Part shown: positions 15,262-22,014 of the stretch, one piece after another
Layout of the letters: each line of letters opens with the position of its first letter
Numbering within the stretch: position 1 is the stretch's first letter
Origin: Onstottus_A sp049273835
Lineage (GTDB): Bacteria > Acidobacteriota > Blastocatellia > UBA7656
Reading direction: 5' to 3'
Assembly: GCA_049273835.1 (NCBI GenBank)
Contig: JBASRM010000079.1
Span: 1-23,343, forward strand
Length of the DNA stretch: 23,343 nt
The notes under the pieces: model-generated
Database searches by the model: none
What the model was told of the DNA's origin: nothing
The model's input: only the letters and a program-made list of their open reading frames with translations
Program-made: the position numbers and the translations under genes

Positions 15262-15720
15262 GTGAGCGTTGAGTTGCCAGACCTTTTCAATGTTGCCGCG
15301 GATGTCGATGTCATCGGACCAGTAGAGCTCAGCGGAACGGTAGGGGTAAGCGGGATACCGAGTTCCTACAGCATCGATCTCACTCACATAGCAAAGATCC
15401 AAGTAGGACTGGACCCCTTGACGATCAACCCGCTCACAATCAACCCACTGACAATTAATCCGCTGACGGTGAATCCTCTCGATGTCTCCGTTCGAATAAA
15501 GGAGTTTCCTTCGATTCGAGGCCACGTGCCCGCGGACTTCACTGTAGGGTTGTCGATACTTGGATTTCAGTTGATGTGCCTTCGCCTCTGCGGAGAAGCG
15601 CAGGTCATAACCGAGCCTTACCACCCGAATCCGTGCGAGCGCTGCGACGAACCGGCCACGGTTCAGCCGGTCACTCCGGTCGGCACCCCGGGCACTGTAA
15701 CACCCGTAACCCCGAAGTGA
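15262..15720 (+). CDS. Small protein with PLTIN pentapeptide repeat, unknown function
   Basis: A 152-residue protein from the GTG at 15262, chosen for its AGGAGG ribosome site at 15249-15254; an upstream in-frame TTG (15241) is less likely. I recognise no family. No signal peptide or transmembrane helix is seen. Residues 1-50 are beta-like (ELPDLFNVAADVDVIGPVEL, IDLTHIAKIQVGLD). Residues 52-75 are four full copies and one partial copy of the pentapeptide PLTIN (the last copies PLTVN and PLDV). Then comes a further beta segment, two Cys clusters (MCLRLC and PCERC) and a Thr/Pro/Val tail (QPVTPVGTPG). Regular hydrophobic repeats of this kind can build extended or solenoid beta structure. It is the first gene of a tight operon, 23 nt before the next. 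Confidence 0.7.
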   Translation: MSVELPDLFNVAADVDVIGPVELSGTVGVSGIPSSYSIDLTHIAKIQVGLDPLTINPLTINPLTINPLTVNPLDVSVRIKEFPSIRGHVPADFTVGLSILGFQLMCLRLCGEAQVITEPYHPNPCERCDEPATVQPVTPVGTPGTVTPVTPK

Positions 15721-15743
15721 ACCTCGAAGGAGGCTGACCAGCC

Positions 15744-16466
15744 ATGAGCAATCAACGCTCGGACCCACTTCGTTTCAGAGGCGGCCCCACCCGGCTGGCT
15801 GCCGCGCTTCGTTTGCCCGAATCCGATCTGGCCTCTAAATCAGTCGAGGTAATACTGAAAGACACCGTCGGGCGAATCGCACTCAGACCGGTAACGCGGA
15901 CAGACCCGAGCTTGTCGCTGGTCCGACTCAGACTTCCCAGAACCACACCGCCCGGAACTTACGAGGGTACGGTTCGCGTCGGCGACAAGCTCATGCCTTT
16001 TGTGGCCCAAATCGAGCCGCGCCCTCACCTCAGGTTCTTTCCGGGCAGATTGATCATCACCGCTCCGGCAGGCGCGATGGTGGACGCGGATCTAACCCTG
16101 GTCAACAGTGGCAACGTCCCCGTCAGCATCGAAGCTAAACACACCTTCTGCATTTTCGATGGAACTGGAATCGACCGCGCATTCTTCGCAGCTCTCTCGG
16201 AAGAAAAGTTGGAAGGTGAGAAACGCATCAACCGTCTGCTGGATGAACTCGCGAACCTGCACGGCGGTCTGGTGAGGCTCCGGGTGGAAGAGGGTGTAGG
16301 CGACATTGCTCCGGGAGAATCGCGAGAGCTTCACGTGGTGTTGCGTTTTTCCGACCGGCTACACGCGGGCGCGAGGTACGCGGGCGTTTGGTCGCTGTCC
16401 AGCGCCAACTATTCGGTGCGGATCAACGTGACTGAAGGGAGAATTCCCTCAGAGGAGACAAAATGA
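15744..16466 (+). CDS. Ig-like beta-domain protein, unknown function
   Basis: A 240-residue protein with no signal peptide. Two beta-rich parts are apparent. The first (about 31-92) ends PPGTYEGTVRVGDKLMPFVAQIEP, a pattern seen in Ig-like domains. The second (about 97-230) starts RFFPGRLIITAPAGAMVDADLTLVN and ends with a strand pair around RELHVVLRFSDRLHAGARYAGVWSL. A charged helical insert (about 148-175, EEKLEGEKRINRLLDELANL) breaks it. This resembles NEW3/Ig-type domains that bind proteins or glycans, but I cannot name a family. An AAGGAGG ribosome site lies 10 nt before the ATG. Its stop overlaps the next start by 4 bp (ATGA), so the two products are probably needed in similar amounts. 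Confidence 0.72.
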   Translation: MSNQRSDPLRFRGGPTRLAAALRLPESDLASKSVEVILKDTVGRIALRPVTRTDPSLSLVRLRLPRTTPPGTYEGTVRVGDKLMPFVAQIEPRPHLRFFPGRLIITAPAGAMVDADLTLVNSGNVPVSIEAKHTFCIFDGTGIDRAFFAALSEEKLEGEKRINRLLDELANLHGGLVRLRVEEGVGDIAPGESRELHVVLRFSDRLHAGARYAGVWSLSSANYSVRINVTEGRIPSEETK

Positions 16467-17083
16467 ACAAGAACAGCGACACGCCTTCCTTTGGCGAAGC
16501 AGCGAAAGCATTGGGAGACTTGCTGGATCAGAGCGCACAGATTGGCATCGCTGTACTGGGTCCATTGGTGAGCAGCTCGGCAAAGATCGTGGGAGGTATG
16601 CTTCAGAGTGTTTCGCCGGCGGAAGCCAACGGTTGCGGCTGCGAAATTCCTCCACCATGCTGGGAGCCGCGAAGATTGGGCGAAGTTACGAGTTTAGTTT
16701 GCCCGGGCGGGACCGCCACCGTCAGGCTTCGCGTGAACAACTGCAATATGAGGCCGACAAAGATTCAGTTCTTCACCTCAGGCCAGAACGCCGGGGTGAC
16801 GATCACGCCTACTGATTTGACGCTGGGCCCGATGGAGCGCGGAGTTGTCGGAGTTTCTCTACCTGTGCCCGCGAGCGCCGGTCCCGGTGAGCGGCGCGAA
16901 GTCCTGGTTTGGGTGCGAGGTTGCAAGGACCACTTCCTGCGCTGGATTGTGGAAGTCACTGCGAAGGGCGCGAAGAGTTGCGGAAGCGACGTCGAAGTGG
17001 ATGACTGCCCCGATTATCTTCATCATTGGTACGATCACTTTTATTGCCACCGGCACTGCACTAGCGATGACCAGAGAGGATGA
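16463..17083 (+). CDS. Helix plus Ig-like domain protein with Cys/His-rich tail
   Basis: A 206-residue protein of unknown function. Residues 9-50 form an amphipathic, fairly hydrophobic helix (EAAKALGDLLDQSAQIGIAV and on), possibly membrane- or surface-binding. Residues 58-66 hold CGCEIPPPC. A beta domain follows (about 72-168, VCPGGTATVRLRVNNC to WIVEVTAKG) with the alternating pattern of an Ig fold. The tail 182-199 is rich in possible metal ligands: Cys182, His187, His188, His192, Cys195, His196, His198 and Cys199. In all there are 10 cysteines. No export signal is seen, so a zinc-like site is more plausible than disulfides, but this is a guess. It is coupled to the gene before and 9 nt from the gene after. 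Confidence 0.72.
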   Translation: MNKNSDTPSFGEAAKALGDLLDQSAQIGIAVLGPLVSSSAKIVGGMLQSVSPAEANGCGCEIPPPCWEPRRLGEVTSLVCPGGTATVRLRVNNCNMRPTKIQFFTSGQNAGVTITPTDLTLGPMERGVVGVSLPVPASAGPGERREVLVWVRGCKDHFLRWIVEVTAKGAKSCGSDVEVDDCPDYLHHWYDHFYCHRHCTSDDQRG

Positions 17084-17092
17084 TCACCGCCT

Positions 17093-17749
17093 TTGGCTAA
17101 CCAGATACAACTCACTGACGTGGTGCGGCGAGCGCTTGATGCGAACGTCCAGTACTTGACGACGGTCAGCAAGCTGGCGGTGGAGTGTCTGGAGACGTTG
17201 TTGGGTTCTGTGACCAACCTCACTCAACAGCAGTCGGGGAGACCTTCGCCAACCCGGAGCCAAGCCGCAGAGGTTCCGAACGTTGCCGTGCCCCAGGCAT
17301 CATCGGTCCCGACAATTGTCCTTGACGCCGAAGCGCCGGGGCACGCACTGGGAGTGTTCCTGGTCGAGAACGTACTATCGCACCGAGTGTCCGCGCGGAT
17401 AGTCGTATCGACCTTTGTCGATCCGGCCGGGCGCGAAGTTCACCCGCCGATCAAACTCGAGCCCGAGACGATCATCCTCGAGCCGAACGAGCAAGTTTTG
17501 GTTCGGGTGTTGGCCGGGATCGACGAGAGTCTCGCTCCGGCGGTCGATTATCGCGCCGATATCAGCATTCCGGACCTGCCGGGCACCCGTGTTCCGCTCG
17601 TGTTGCGCCGGCGTGCCGCACCAACACCGGTTGAATCAACTGCGGCCCGGAAACCCGCAGCAAGATCCAAGTCCCTCACAAAAACGCGCGGTCGCACCGC
17701 CGGGGTTTCGCGCGGAGGGCGCACCCGGAAAAGAAGGGCCCGCGGATAA
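17093..17749 (+). CDS. Helix plus beta-domain protein with very basic tail
   Basis: A 218-residue protein from a TTG start; a GAGAGGA ribosome site lies about 12 nt upstream and no later start fits. Residues 5-43 form a phasin-like amphipathic helix (DVVRRALDANVQYLTTVSKL). A polar linker (about 45-72) leads to a beta domain (about 73-172, with VFLVENVLSHRVSARIVVST and IILEPNEQVLVRVLAGID). The last 45 residues are Lys/Arg/Ala-rich (RKPAARSKSLTKTRGRTAG to RGGRTRKRRARG), like histone-like or AlgP-type nucleic-acid-binding tails. It has no signal peptide. The function is not known. The plan parallels the previous gene (helix, then beta domain, then a special tail), suggesting paralogous architecture with different tails. 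Confidence 0.72.
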   Translation: MANQIQLTDVVRRALDANVQYLTTVSKLAVECLETLLGSVTNLTQQQSGRPSPTRSQAAEVPNVAVPQASSVPTIVLDAEAPGHALGVFLVENVLSHRVSARIVVSTFVDPAGREVHPPIKLEPETIILEPNEQVLVRVLAGIDESLAPAVDYRADISIPDLPGTRVPLVLRRRAAPTPVESTAARKPAARSKSLTKTRGRTAGVSRGGRTRKRRARG

Positions 17750-17840
17750 GCGTCCCAGGTTGCGTCTAACAATGCCGTAGTCGATTCTCCAGTTGTATTA
17801 ATCAATACTTCCGTCGCGGCCGCATTGTGGGCACATTTAT

Positions 17841-18785
17841 ATGAGCACCAGCACTTCTGTCGGAAGTGATTCCGTTTGGGAACTGCCCAGACGGCTCGGG
17901 CTATCTTCCGATATCAACCAGTTGAAGAGTTTTATCGCCGCGTGGATCGAAGACTGCGACGTCGAAGTGCGCGAAATGGTCCGGAGCCAGCTCTCCGGCA
18001 GAGCGAAGTACTTTCGCCCGGTGACCATTTTTGCCTGTCACCGCGCGATGACCGGCGATTTGCCTCCGGCAGACATGCTGCCTTCGGTTGCTGCCCTGGA
18101 GCTGGCTCACAACGTAAGTCTTATCATCGACGACATTCTGGACCGTTCCAGATATCGCAGGGGTAAGTTGTCGCTGCACTGCCGATTCGGATTTTTGCCT
18201 GCTTTGATGACCGCGGGTTATATGACGTCGGCAAGCTCGAAGATGGTCGCCTCCGATGCCTACAGCGTGCGGCTGCTTGCAGAACTAATGCAGCGTTTGG
18301 GAGTAGCAGAGTGCCTTCAGTGGCGGCTGCGACGTCAGCCACTCGGCGTGGAGGACTGGCGCGCAATCGCGGGGGAGGACACCGGCTCGATGTTTGAAAT
18401 TTGCGCGCGACTGGGCACGCGTGACGATCGACTGCGAAAGTTCGGGCAACTGTTGGGAATTCTTTATCATGGTTGCGACGATGTTGCTGATGTTCGGGGC
18501 ACGGCTGCGCTAGGCGGTGGCAGTGAGAAAGATATTCAAGACGGGATCCTCACGCTTCCCGCGGCGATCGCCATCAGAGACCCAAAGACTGCGTTGCTGT
18601 TCAGAAACAAGACCCCGGAGACCTTCGAGGCGATCTCTGAAAAATTCCGGCGAGCGCTTCCCGAGGCCGAACAGTACCTCGACAAGATAGGCGCGGAGGC
18701 GGAAACTGAGGCCCTGGCCAACGCAAAATTCCCCGAGCTGCTGCTGGCGCTGATACACCACACACGCGCTCTATCCAGGAGCTGA
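17841..18785 (+). CDS. Divergent polyprenyl diphosphate synthase
   Basis: A trans-isoprenyl diphosphate synthase-fold protein of 314 residues, the usual length. Both Asp-rich magnesium motifs are intact: Asp97, Asp98 and Asp101 in IIDDILDRSRYRRG, and Asp213, Asp214 and Asp217 in GCDDVADV, with DGILTLP following. Other family positions deviate. The N-terminal GKRxRP motif reads AKYFRP (55-60), so its first Arg is Tyr56-57 context rather than Arg, and the Lys of the mid-protein KT motif is replaced by Asp (EDTGSMFE, 179-186). It should join isopentenyl units to an allylic diphosphate, but chain length and activity are uncertain. It follows the basic-tail gene by 91 nt, with no terminator seen, and precedes the reductase gene by 7 nt. 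The ATG has no clear ribosome site. Confidence 0.85.
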   Translation: MSTSTSVGSDSVWELPRRLGLSSDINQLKSFIAAWIEDCDVEVREMVRSQLSGRAKYFRPVTIFACHRAMTGDLPPADMLPSVAALELAHNVSLIIDDILDRSRYRRGKLSLHCRFGFLPALMTAGYMTSASSKMVASDAYSVRLLAELMQRLGVAECLQWRLRRQPLGVEDWRAIAGEDTGSMFEICARLGTRDDRLRKFGQLLGILYHGCDDVADVRGTAALGGGSEKDIQDGILTLPAAIAIRDPKTALLFRNKTPETFEAISEKFRRALPEAEQYLDKIGAEAETEALANAKFPELLLALIHHTRALSRS

Positions 18786-18792
18786 GGCCAAG

Positions 18793-20325
18793 TTGAAAAA
18801 TCGACTCGCCAGAACCAGGTCTCGCCCGAATCGCAAACAGGATCGGCAATACGATGTGGTCATAGCGGGCGCGGGCCCGGCTGGAAGCGTGCTTGCGTGG
18901 GCGCTTGCCAGGCGCGGTGTCAACGTGCTCGTCGTCGATCGCGCTCATTTTCCGAGAGAGAAAGTGTGCGGGGACTACGTCGAACCTCGAGGGTTGCGGT
19001 TGCTGGACGAGATGGGTTGTCTCGACGCGCTCGAGGCCGATTCTCCATTGCCGATTGCCTACTCGGCTACGTTCGTAAATTCGGAGTGTCGTTACCGGGC
19101 CAAGATCCCGTTTTATGGTTTGCGAGAGGACTTGCCACCGCACGGCTACATCATCCCTCGCGAGAGGCTCGATCATCTGCTGCTGGAAACGGCGGCAAAG
19201 GCCGGGGCGACCGTCGAGCAGGGCACCTCGGTGACCAGCATTGAGCCGGGCAAGAGAGCCGCAGTCGTTGGAGCGGAGCGTGACGGACGGACAGTAATCT
19301 ATCGTGCAAAGCTTGTTGCCGGCGCCGACGGCGTTAACTCGGTTGTGGCACGTAGCGCGGGGTTGCTGTCCTGGGACCCGCGTTACACGGCCGTTTCACA
19401 GAGAGCTTACGCCGGCGGAATAGACGGCGACATCGGCGAAGCGGCGTTTTATTTCGATGAAGAATTCTTTCCCGGGTACGGCTGGATGTTCCCGATGGGC
19501 GGAGGCGTTGTAAACCTCGGCGTCGGGATTCTGTCCGAAACAGCTGAACGTCTGTCGATAAACATACCGCGGCTTTTCGATGAGTTCTTCGATAAGTTGA
19601 AGCGTTCTCATCACAGATGCGAGAAGCTCGAGCTGATTCGGCGCCCAATCGGCGGTATCGTCAAGACCTATGGAGGCGCCGGACCCAACTACTTTAGCTC
19701 CGGGCTTCTGGTCGGTGACGCGGGAAGCTTTGTCGACCCGATGACCGGCGAAGGGATCACGCCGGCGATGGAGTCCGCTCTGATCGCCGCCGATGTTATC
19801 GAGAGCGCGCTTTCGGCGGGGAGGACGGACTCTGAATTCCTTTCCGCTTACGAAGCGGGCTTTCGCGCCTATTTCGATCCGTCGATGATCTTTCTGGATC
19901 TATGCGCGGCCACGATGCGAAATGAGCGGCTGGGTGCAAGCTGGCTCAAAGCAATGGTTCGCGGCTGCGAGATCGCCCAACGCGACTCTGACTTCGGCCG
20001 CACAACAGGTGCATATTTCGGCGGATTGGAGATTAACCCGAGGGGAATCTTATCTGCGGTCCTCATTAACATGTTGGGGGACCTGGCTACGCTTGGACCG
20101 CGCACCCTGAGCGCGATGCTGGGAAGCGAGCCGAGCCCACTGTTGGCCGCCGTTGGCGATACGATCGAATGGCAGATGAGCTGGTGGAAATCGGCCCTCA
20201 ACGATCCTGTCTGGCACGCAAGCTGGGCTATGGATCTGCAGCGCAAGTGGCTGCGCTTTTTTTCAATGATGAATAATACAGAGCGGGATCCGCGTTTCGA
20301 AGGACTGGTGAAACATCGCCGGTAG
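18793..20325 (+). CDS. Geranylgeranyl-reductase-family FAD oxidoreductase
   Basis: A 510-residue flavoprotein from a TTG start 7 nt after the prenyl synthase. The FAD-binding Rossmann motif GAGPAG is at 26-31, with VDRAHFPREKVCGD after it. VAGADGVNS is at about 175-183, the reductase-type FFPGYGWMFP at 225-234, and GDAGSFVDPMTGEGI at 308-322. These match the geranylgeranyl reductase family, which saturates isoprenoid double bonds; related flavoproteins do other oxidations. The family is usually 400-450 residues, so the segment after about 400 is an extension with Trp-rich helices (IEWQMSWWKSAL, KWLRFFSMMN). Pairing with the prenyl synthase suggests a partly saturated isoprenoid product. Confidence 0.87.
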   Translation: MKNRLARTRSRPNRKQDRQYDVVIAGAGPAGSVLAWALARRGVNVLVVDRAHFPREKVCGDYVEPRGLRLLDEMGCLDALEADSPLPIAYSATFVNSECRYRAKIPFYGLREDLPPHGYIIPRERLDHLLLETAAKAGATVEQGTSVTSIEPGKRAAVVGAERDGRTVIYRAKLVAGADGVNSVVARSAGLLSWDPRYTAVSQRAYAGGIDGDIGEAAFYFDEEFFPGYGWMFPMGGGVVNLGVGILSETAERLSINIPRLFDEFFDKLKRSHHRCEKLELIRRPIGGIVKTYGGAGPNYFSSGLLVGDAGSFVDPMTGEGITPAMESALIAADVIESALSAGRTDSEFLSAYEAGFRAYFDPSMIFLDLCAATMRNERLGASWLKAMVRGCEIAQRDSDFGRTTGAYFGGLEINPRGILSAVLINMLGDLATLGPRTLSAMLGSEPSPLLAAVGDTIEWQMSWWKSALNDPVWHASWAMDLQRKWLRFFSMMNNTERDPRFEGLVKHRR

Positions 20326-20398
20326 TCGTGATAGTGCCGGGCAGGGATATGCAGGTTCTCATCACTTAAGCAAATGACGGGAAGCTCAGCGGAAGATC

Positions 20399-20743
20399 TT
20401 ACTCTTTTGCTTTAGCGCTTCGGGTGCGTTTAGCCTGAGGCTTGGCGAGTTTTTCAACCTCTCCGCTGAATTGCTGCAATGCCGCATTTGGCAGGTCGGC
20501 GAGATTGCGCAAATACTCTCGGGTAAGGTCCGCCATTCGGCCAACGATGTCCTTCGAATCCGTGGTCCCCTCGCTGATCTTCGCCAACTCGTCGCTGATC
20601 GCTTGAGTGTATTTGTCGGCTGATTGGGCCCAGCCGGCCCAGAACCTGGTCGCGGCGCTGATCGCAGCAAGCTGGGTGCGGGCCGCTTCGATAATCAGCT
20701 TTTGAATCTCGTCAGACTGCGAGGATGACGTTTCGGAAGCCAT
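20399..20743 (-). CDS. Phasin-like helical protein with basic C-terminus
   Basis: A 114-residue, nearly all-helical protein from the ATG at 20743; a GTG at 20752 would add three residues. The sequence EIQKLIIEAARTQLAAISAA, then FWAGWAQSADKYTQAISDEL, then DLTREYLRNLADLPNAALQQ shows the amphipathic, Gln/Ala-rich pattern of phasin-like polyhydroxyalkanoate granule proteins. It ends with KPQAKRTRSAKAKE, a basic tail. I cannot confirm family membership by eye. It is convergent with the geranylgeranyl-reductase gene, 73 nt apart, and shares the helix-plus-basic-tail theme with the protein at 17093-17749. A different small helical protein family remains possible. Confidence 0.65.
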   Translation of the reverse strand: MASETSSSQSDEIQKLIIEAARTQLAAISAATRFWAGWAQSADKYTQAISDELAKISEGTTDSKDIVGRMADLTREYLRNLADLPNAALQQFSGEVEKLAKPQAKRTRSAKAKE

Positions 20744-20888
20744 AGATACCACCGTAAGCTGGTATGTAATCGCCTGGAACGGCCTGAAGCATACTCCCTT
20801 TCGAAAGCAGTTTCAACTGCTTTTAATCTCAGCAGTTCTCCTTCGCCCGCGTTCCCCGCTGACGGACCTGCTTGAGCCCTTTTTGCGG

Positions 20889-20894
20889 TATACT
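20889..20894 (+). promoter_or_regulatory. Possible -10 box for the third LLM oxidoreductase
   Basis: TATACT matches the -10 consensus at 5 of 6 positions and lies 35 nt before the ATG at 20929. The nearest TTGAGC (20872-20877) is only 11 nt upstream, too close for a standard -35, so the promoter is uncertain. No other gene-like feature is seen in the 185-nt divergent gap. Confidence 0.25.
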
Positions 20895-20928
20895 GCTGGT
20901 CATTTTGCCGCAGCGTTTGTGAGTATTT

Positions 20929-21942
20929 ATGCGCAGACTCGGACTTTACGTCGGTCGTCTTCCGGGTTTTGATAAATCCGGATTCAATAAACAGGAGCTG
21001 ATCGAATGCGTGCGCGCGGCCGACGGTTGCGGCTACGACTCGTTCTGGATGCCCGAGGCGTGGGAGCGCGATGCGCTCACGATTCTTACCGAACTAGCCG
21101 GCGCGACCACTCGAATCCATCTGGGCACCGGGATCATGAACGTGTTCTCTCGCAGTCCGGCGTTGATCGCTATGAGTGCAGCTACGCTTGATGAGATTTC
21201 CGAGGGACGATTTCGATTGGGGCTTGGAACCAGCGGCGCGCGAGTGATAGAGGGCTTCCACGGTGTCGCTTTCGAAAAGCCCCTCACGCGACTAAAGGAG
21301 ACCGTTCAGATCGTTCGCGAGTTGCTCGGCGGGAAACGTGTCGATTTCGAGGGCGAATGCTTCCATTTGCGACGGTTCAAGCTCGGGTTCAAACCTGTTC
21401 GGGCTGATATTCCGATCTACATCGCGGCGCTCACGCCGAAGAGTCTGCGTCAGGTGGGCGAGATCGCCGACGGCTGGCTGCCGACTCACTGGCCTCGAGC
21501 TCGGCTTGCAGACGGAATCTCCGAGATCCGCGCGGGGGCCTCAACCACCGGGCGCGATCCAAGTTTCATTGCAATCGCTCCGTTTGTGAACGTCGTTGTT
21601 TCGGATGACGTCGTAAAAGCTCGGGACCAGGCTCGCATGCCACTGGCCTATTACGCGGGCGGTATGGGTGACTACTATCACGGCTCGCTGGTTCGTTTAG
21701 GTTTTCGGGGAGAAGCCGATCGGGTTCGAGAGTTTTGGCAGGCGGGAAGACGTAAAGATGCAATCGCCGCGGTCACCGATGAGATGGTGGACGGCATTGC
21801 GATTTGCGGTCCGGTGGAGCACTGCCGTACCCAGCTGGGCGACATGTATGAATCGGGAGCGACACTCCCGCTGGTTCCGATTCCAGTCGAAGGCACCACT
21901 TCCGAGAAGTGCCGAGTTATTGAATCCCTGATTAACTCTTAG
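20929..21942 (+). CDS. LLM-class F420-dependent oxidoreductase (third)
   Basis: A 337-residue luciferase-like protein, longer than the other two in the window. Fold features are LGLYVGRLPGFD, GYDSFWMPEAWERDALTIL, TRIHLGTGIMNVFSRSPALIAMSAATLDEIS, FRLGLGTSGARVIEGFHGV and IPIYIAALTPKSLRQVGEIADGWLP. The SRSPALIAM and GARVIEGFHG stretches resemble the methylene-tetrahydromethanopterin reductase-like branch of F420 enzymes. The substrate is unknown. The start ATG has no strong ribosome site. Its TAG stop falls inside an inverted-repeat arm shared with the convergent amidohydrolase gene. Confidence 0.86.
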   Translation: MRRLGLYVGRLPGFDKSGFNKQELIECVRAADGCGYDSFWMPEAWERDALTILTELAGATTRIHLGTGIMNVFSRSPALIAMSAATLDEISEGRFRLGLGTSGARVIEGFHGVAFEKPLTRLKETVQIVRELLGGKRVDFEGECFHLRRFKLGFKPVRADIPIYIAALTPKSLRQVGEIADGWLPTHWPRARLADGISEIRAGASTTGRDPSFIAIAPFVNVVVSDDVVKARDQARMPLAYYAGGMGDYYHGSLVRLGFRGEADRVREFWQAGRRKDAIAAVTDEMVDGIAICGPVEHCRTQLGDMYESGATLPLVPIPVEGTTSEKCRVIESLINS

Positions 21943-22014
21943 CGTCTTTGCGTAGCAAGTCTTTGCGTCCTTTGCAGCGAAACCAGTCTTTGCAAAGACT
22001 CGCGAAGACGCTAA
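21939..22014. terminator. Bidirectional inverted-repeat terminator with nested palindrome
   Basis: TTAGCGTCTTTGCG (21939-21952) and CGCGAAGACGCTAA (22001-22014) are complementary with one mismatch. Between them is a perfect 16-bp palindrome, AGTCTTTGCAAAGACT (21985-22000), and a further GTCTTTGCGTC-type direct repeat. Both flanking stop codons lie in the outer arms: TAG of the LLM gene at 21940-21942 and TAG of the amidohydrolase gene at 22011-22013. Convergent genes sharing one structured spacer suggests a two-way terminator. The motif also resembles dispersed intergenic repeats. Confidence 0.65.

Noticed and set aside
15415..15486. CRISPR-like or DNA tandem repeat
   Set aside because: The 15-bp period is in frame with a coding gene, the units are not identical at the DNA level and there are no spacers; it is a protein repeat.
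15220..15768. 182-codon minus-strand frame over the PLTIN-repeat gene
   Set aside because: The plus-strand gene has a promoter, an AGGAGG ribosome site, operon spacing and a codon-varied amino-acid repeat. The antisense frame has none of these.
20872..20894. TTGAGC with TATACT as a full promoter
   Set aside because: The 11-nt spacing is too short for a sigma-70 promoter, so only the -10-like box was kept at low confidence.
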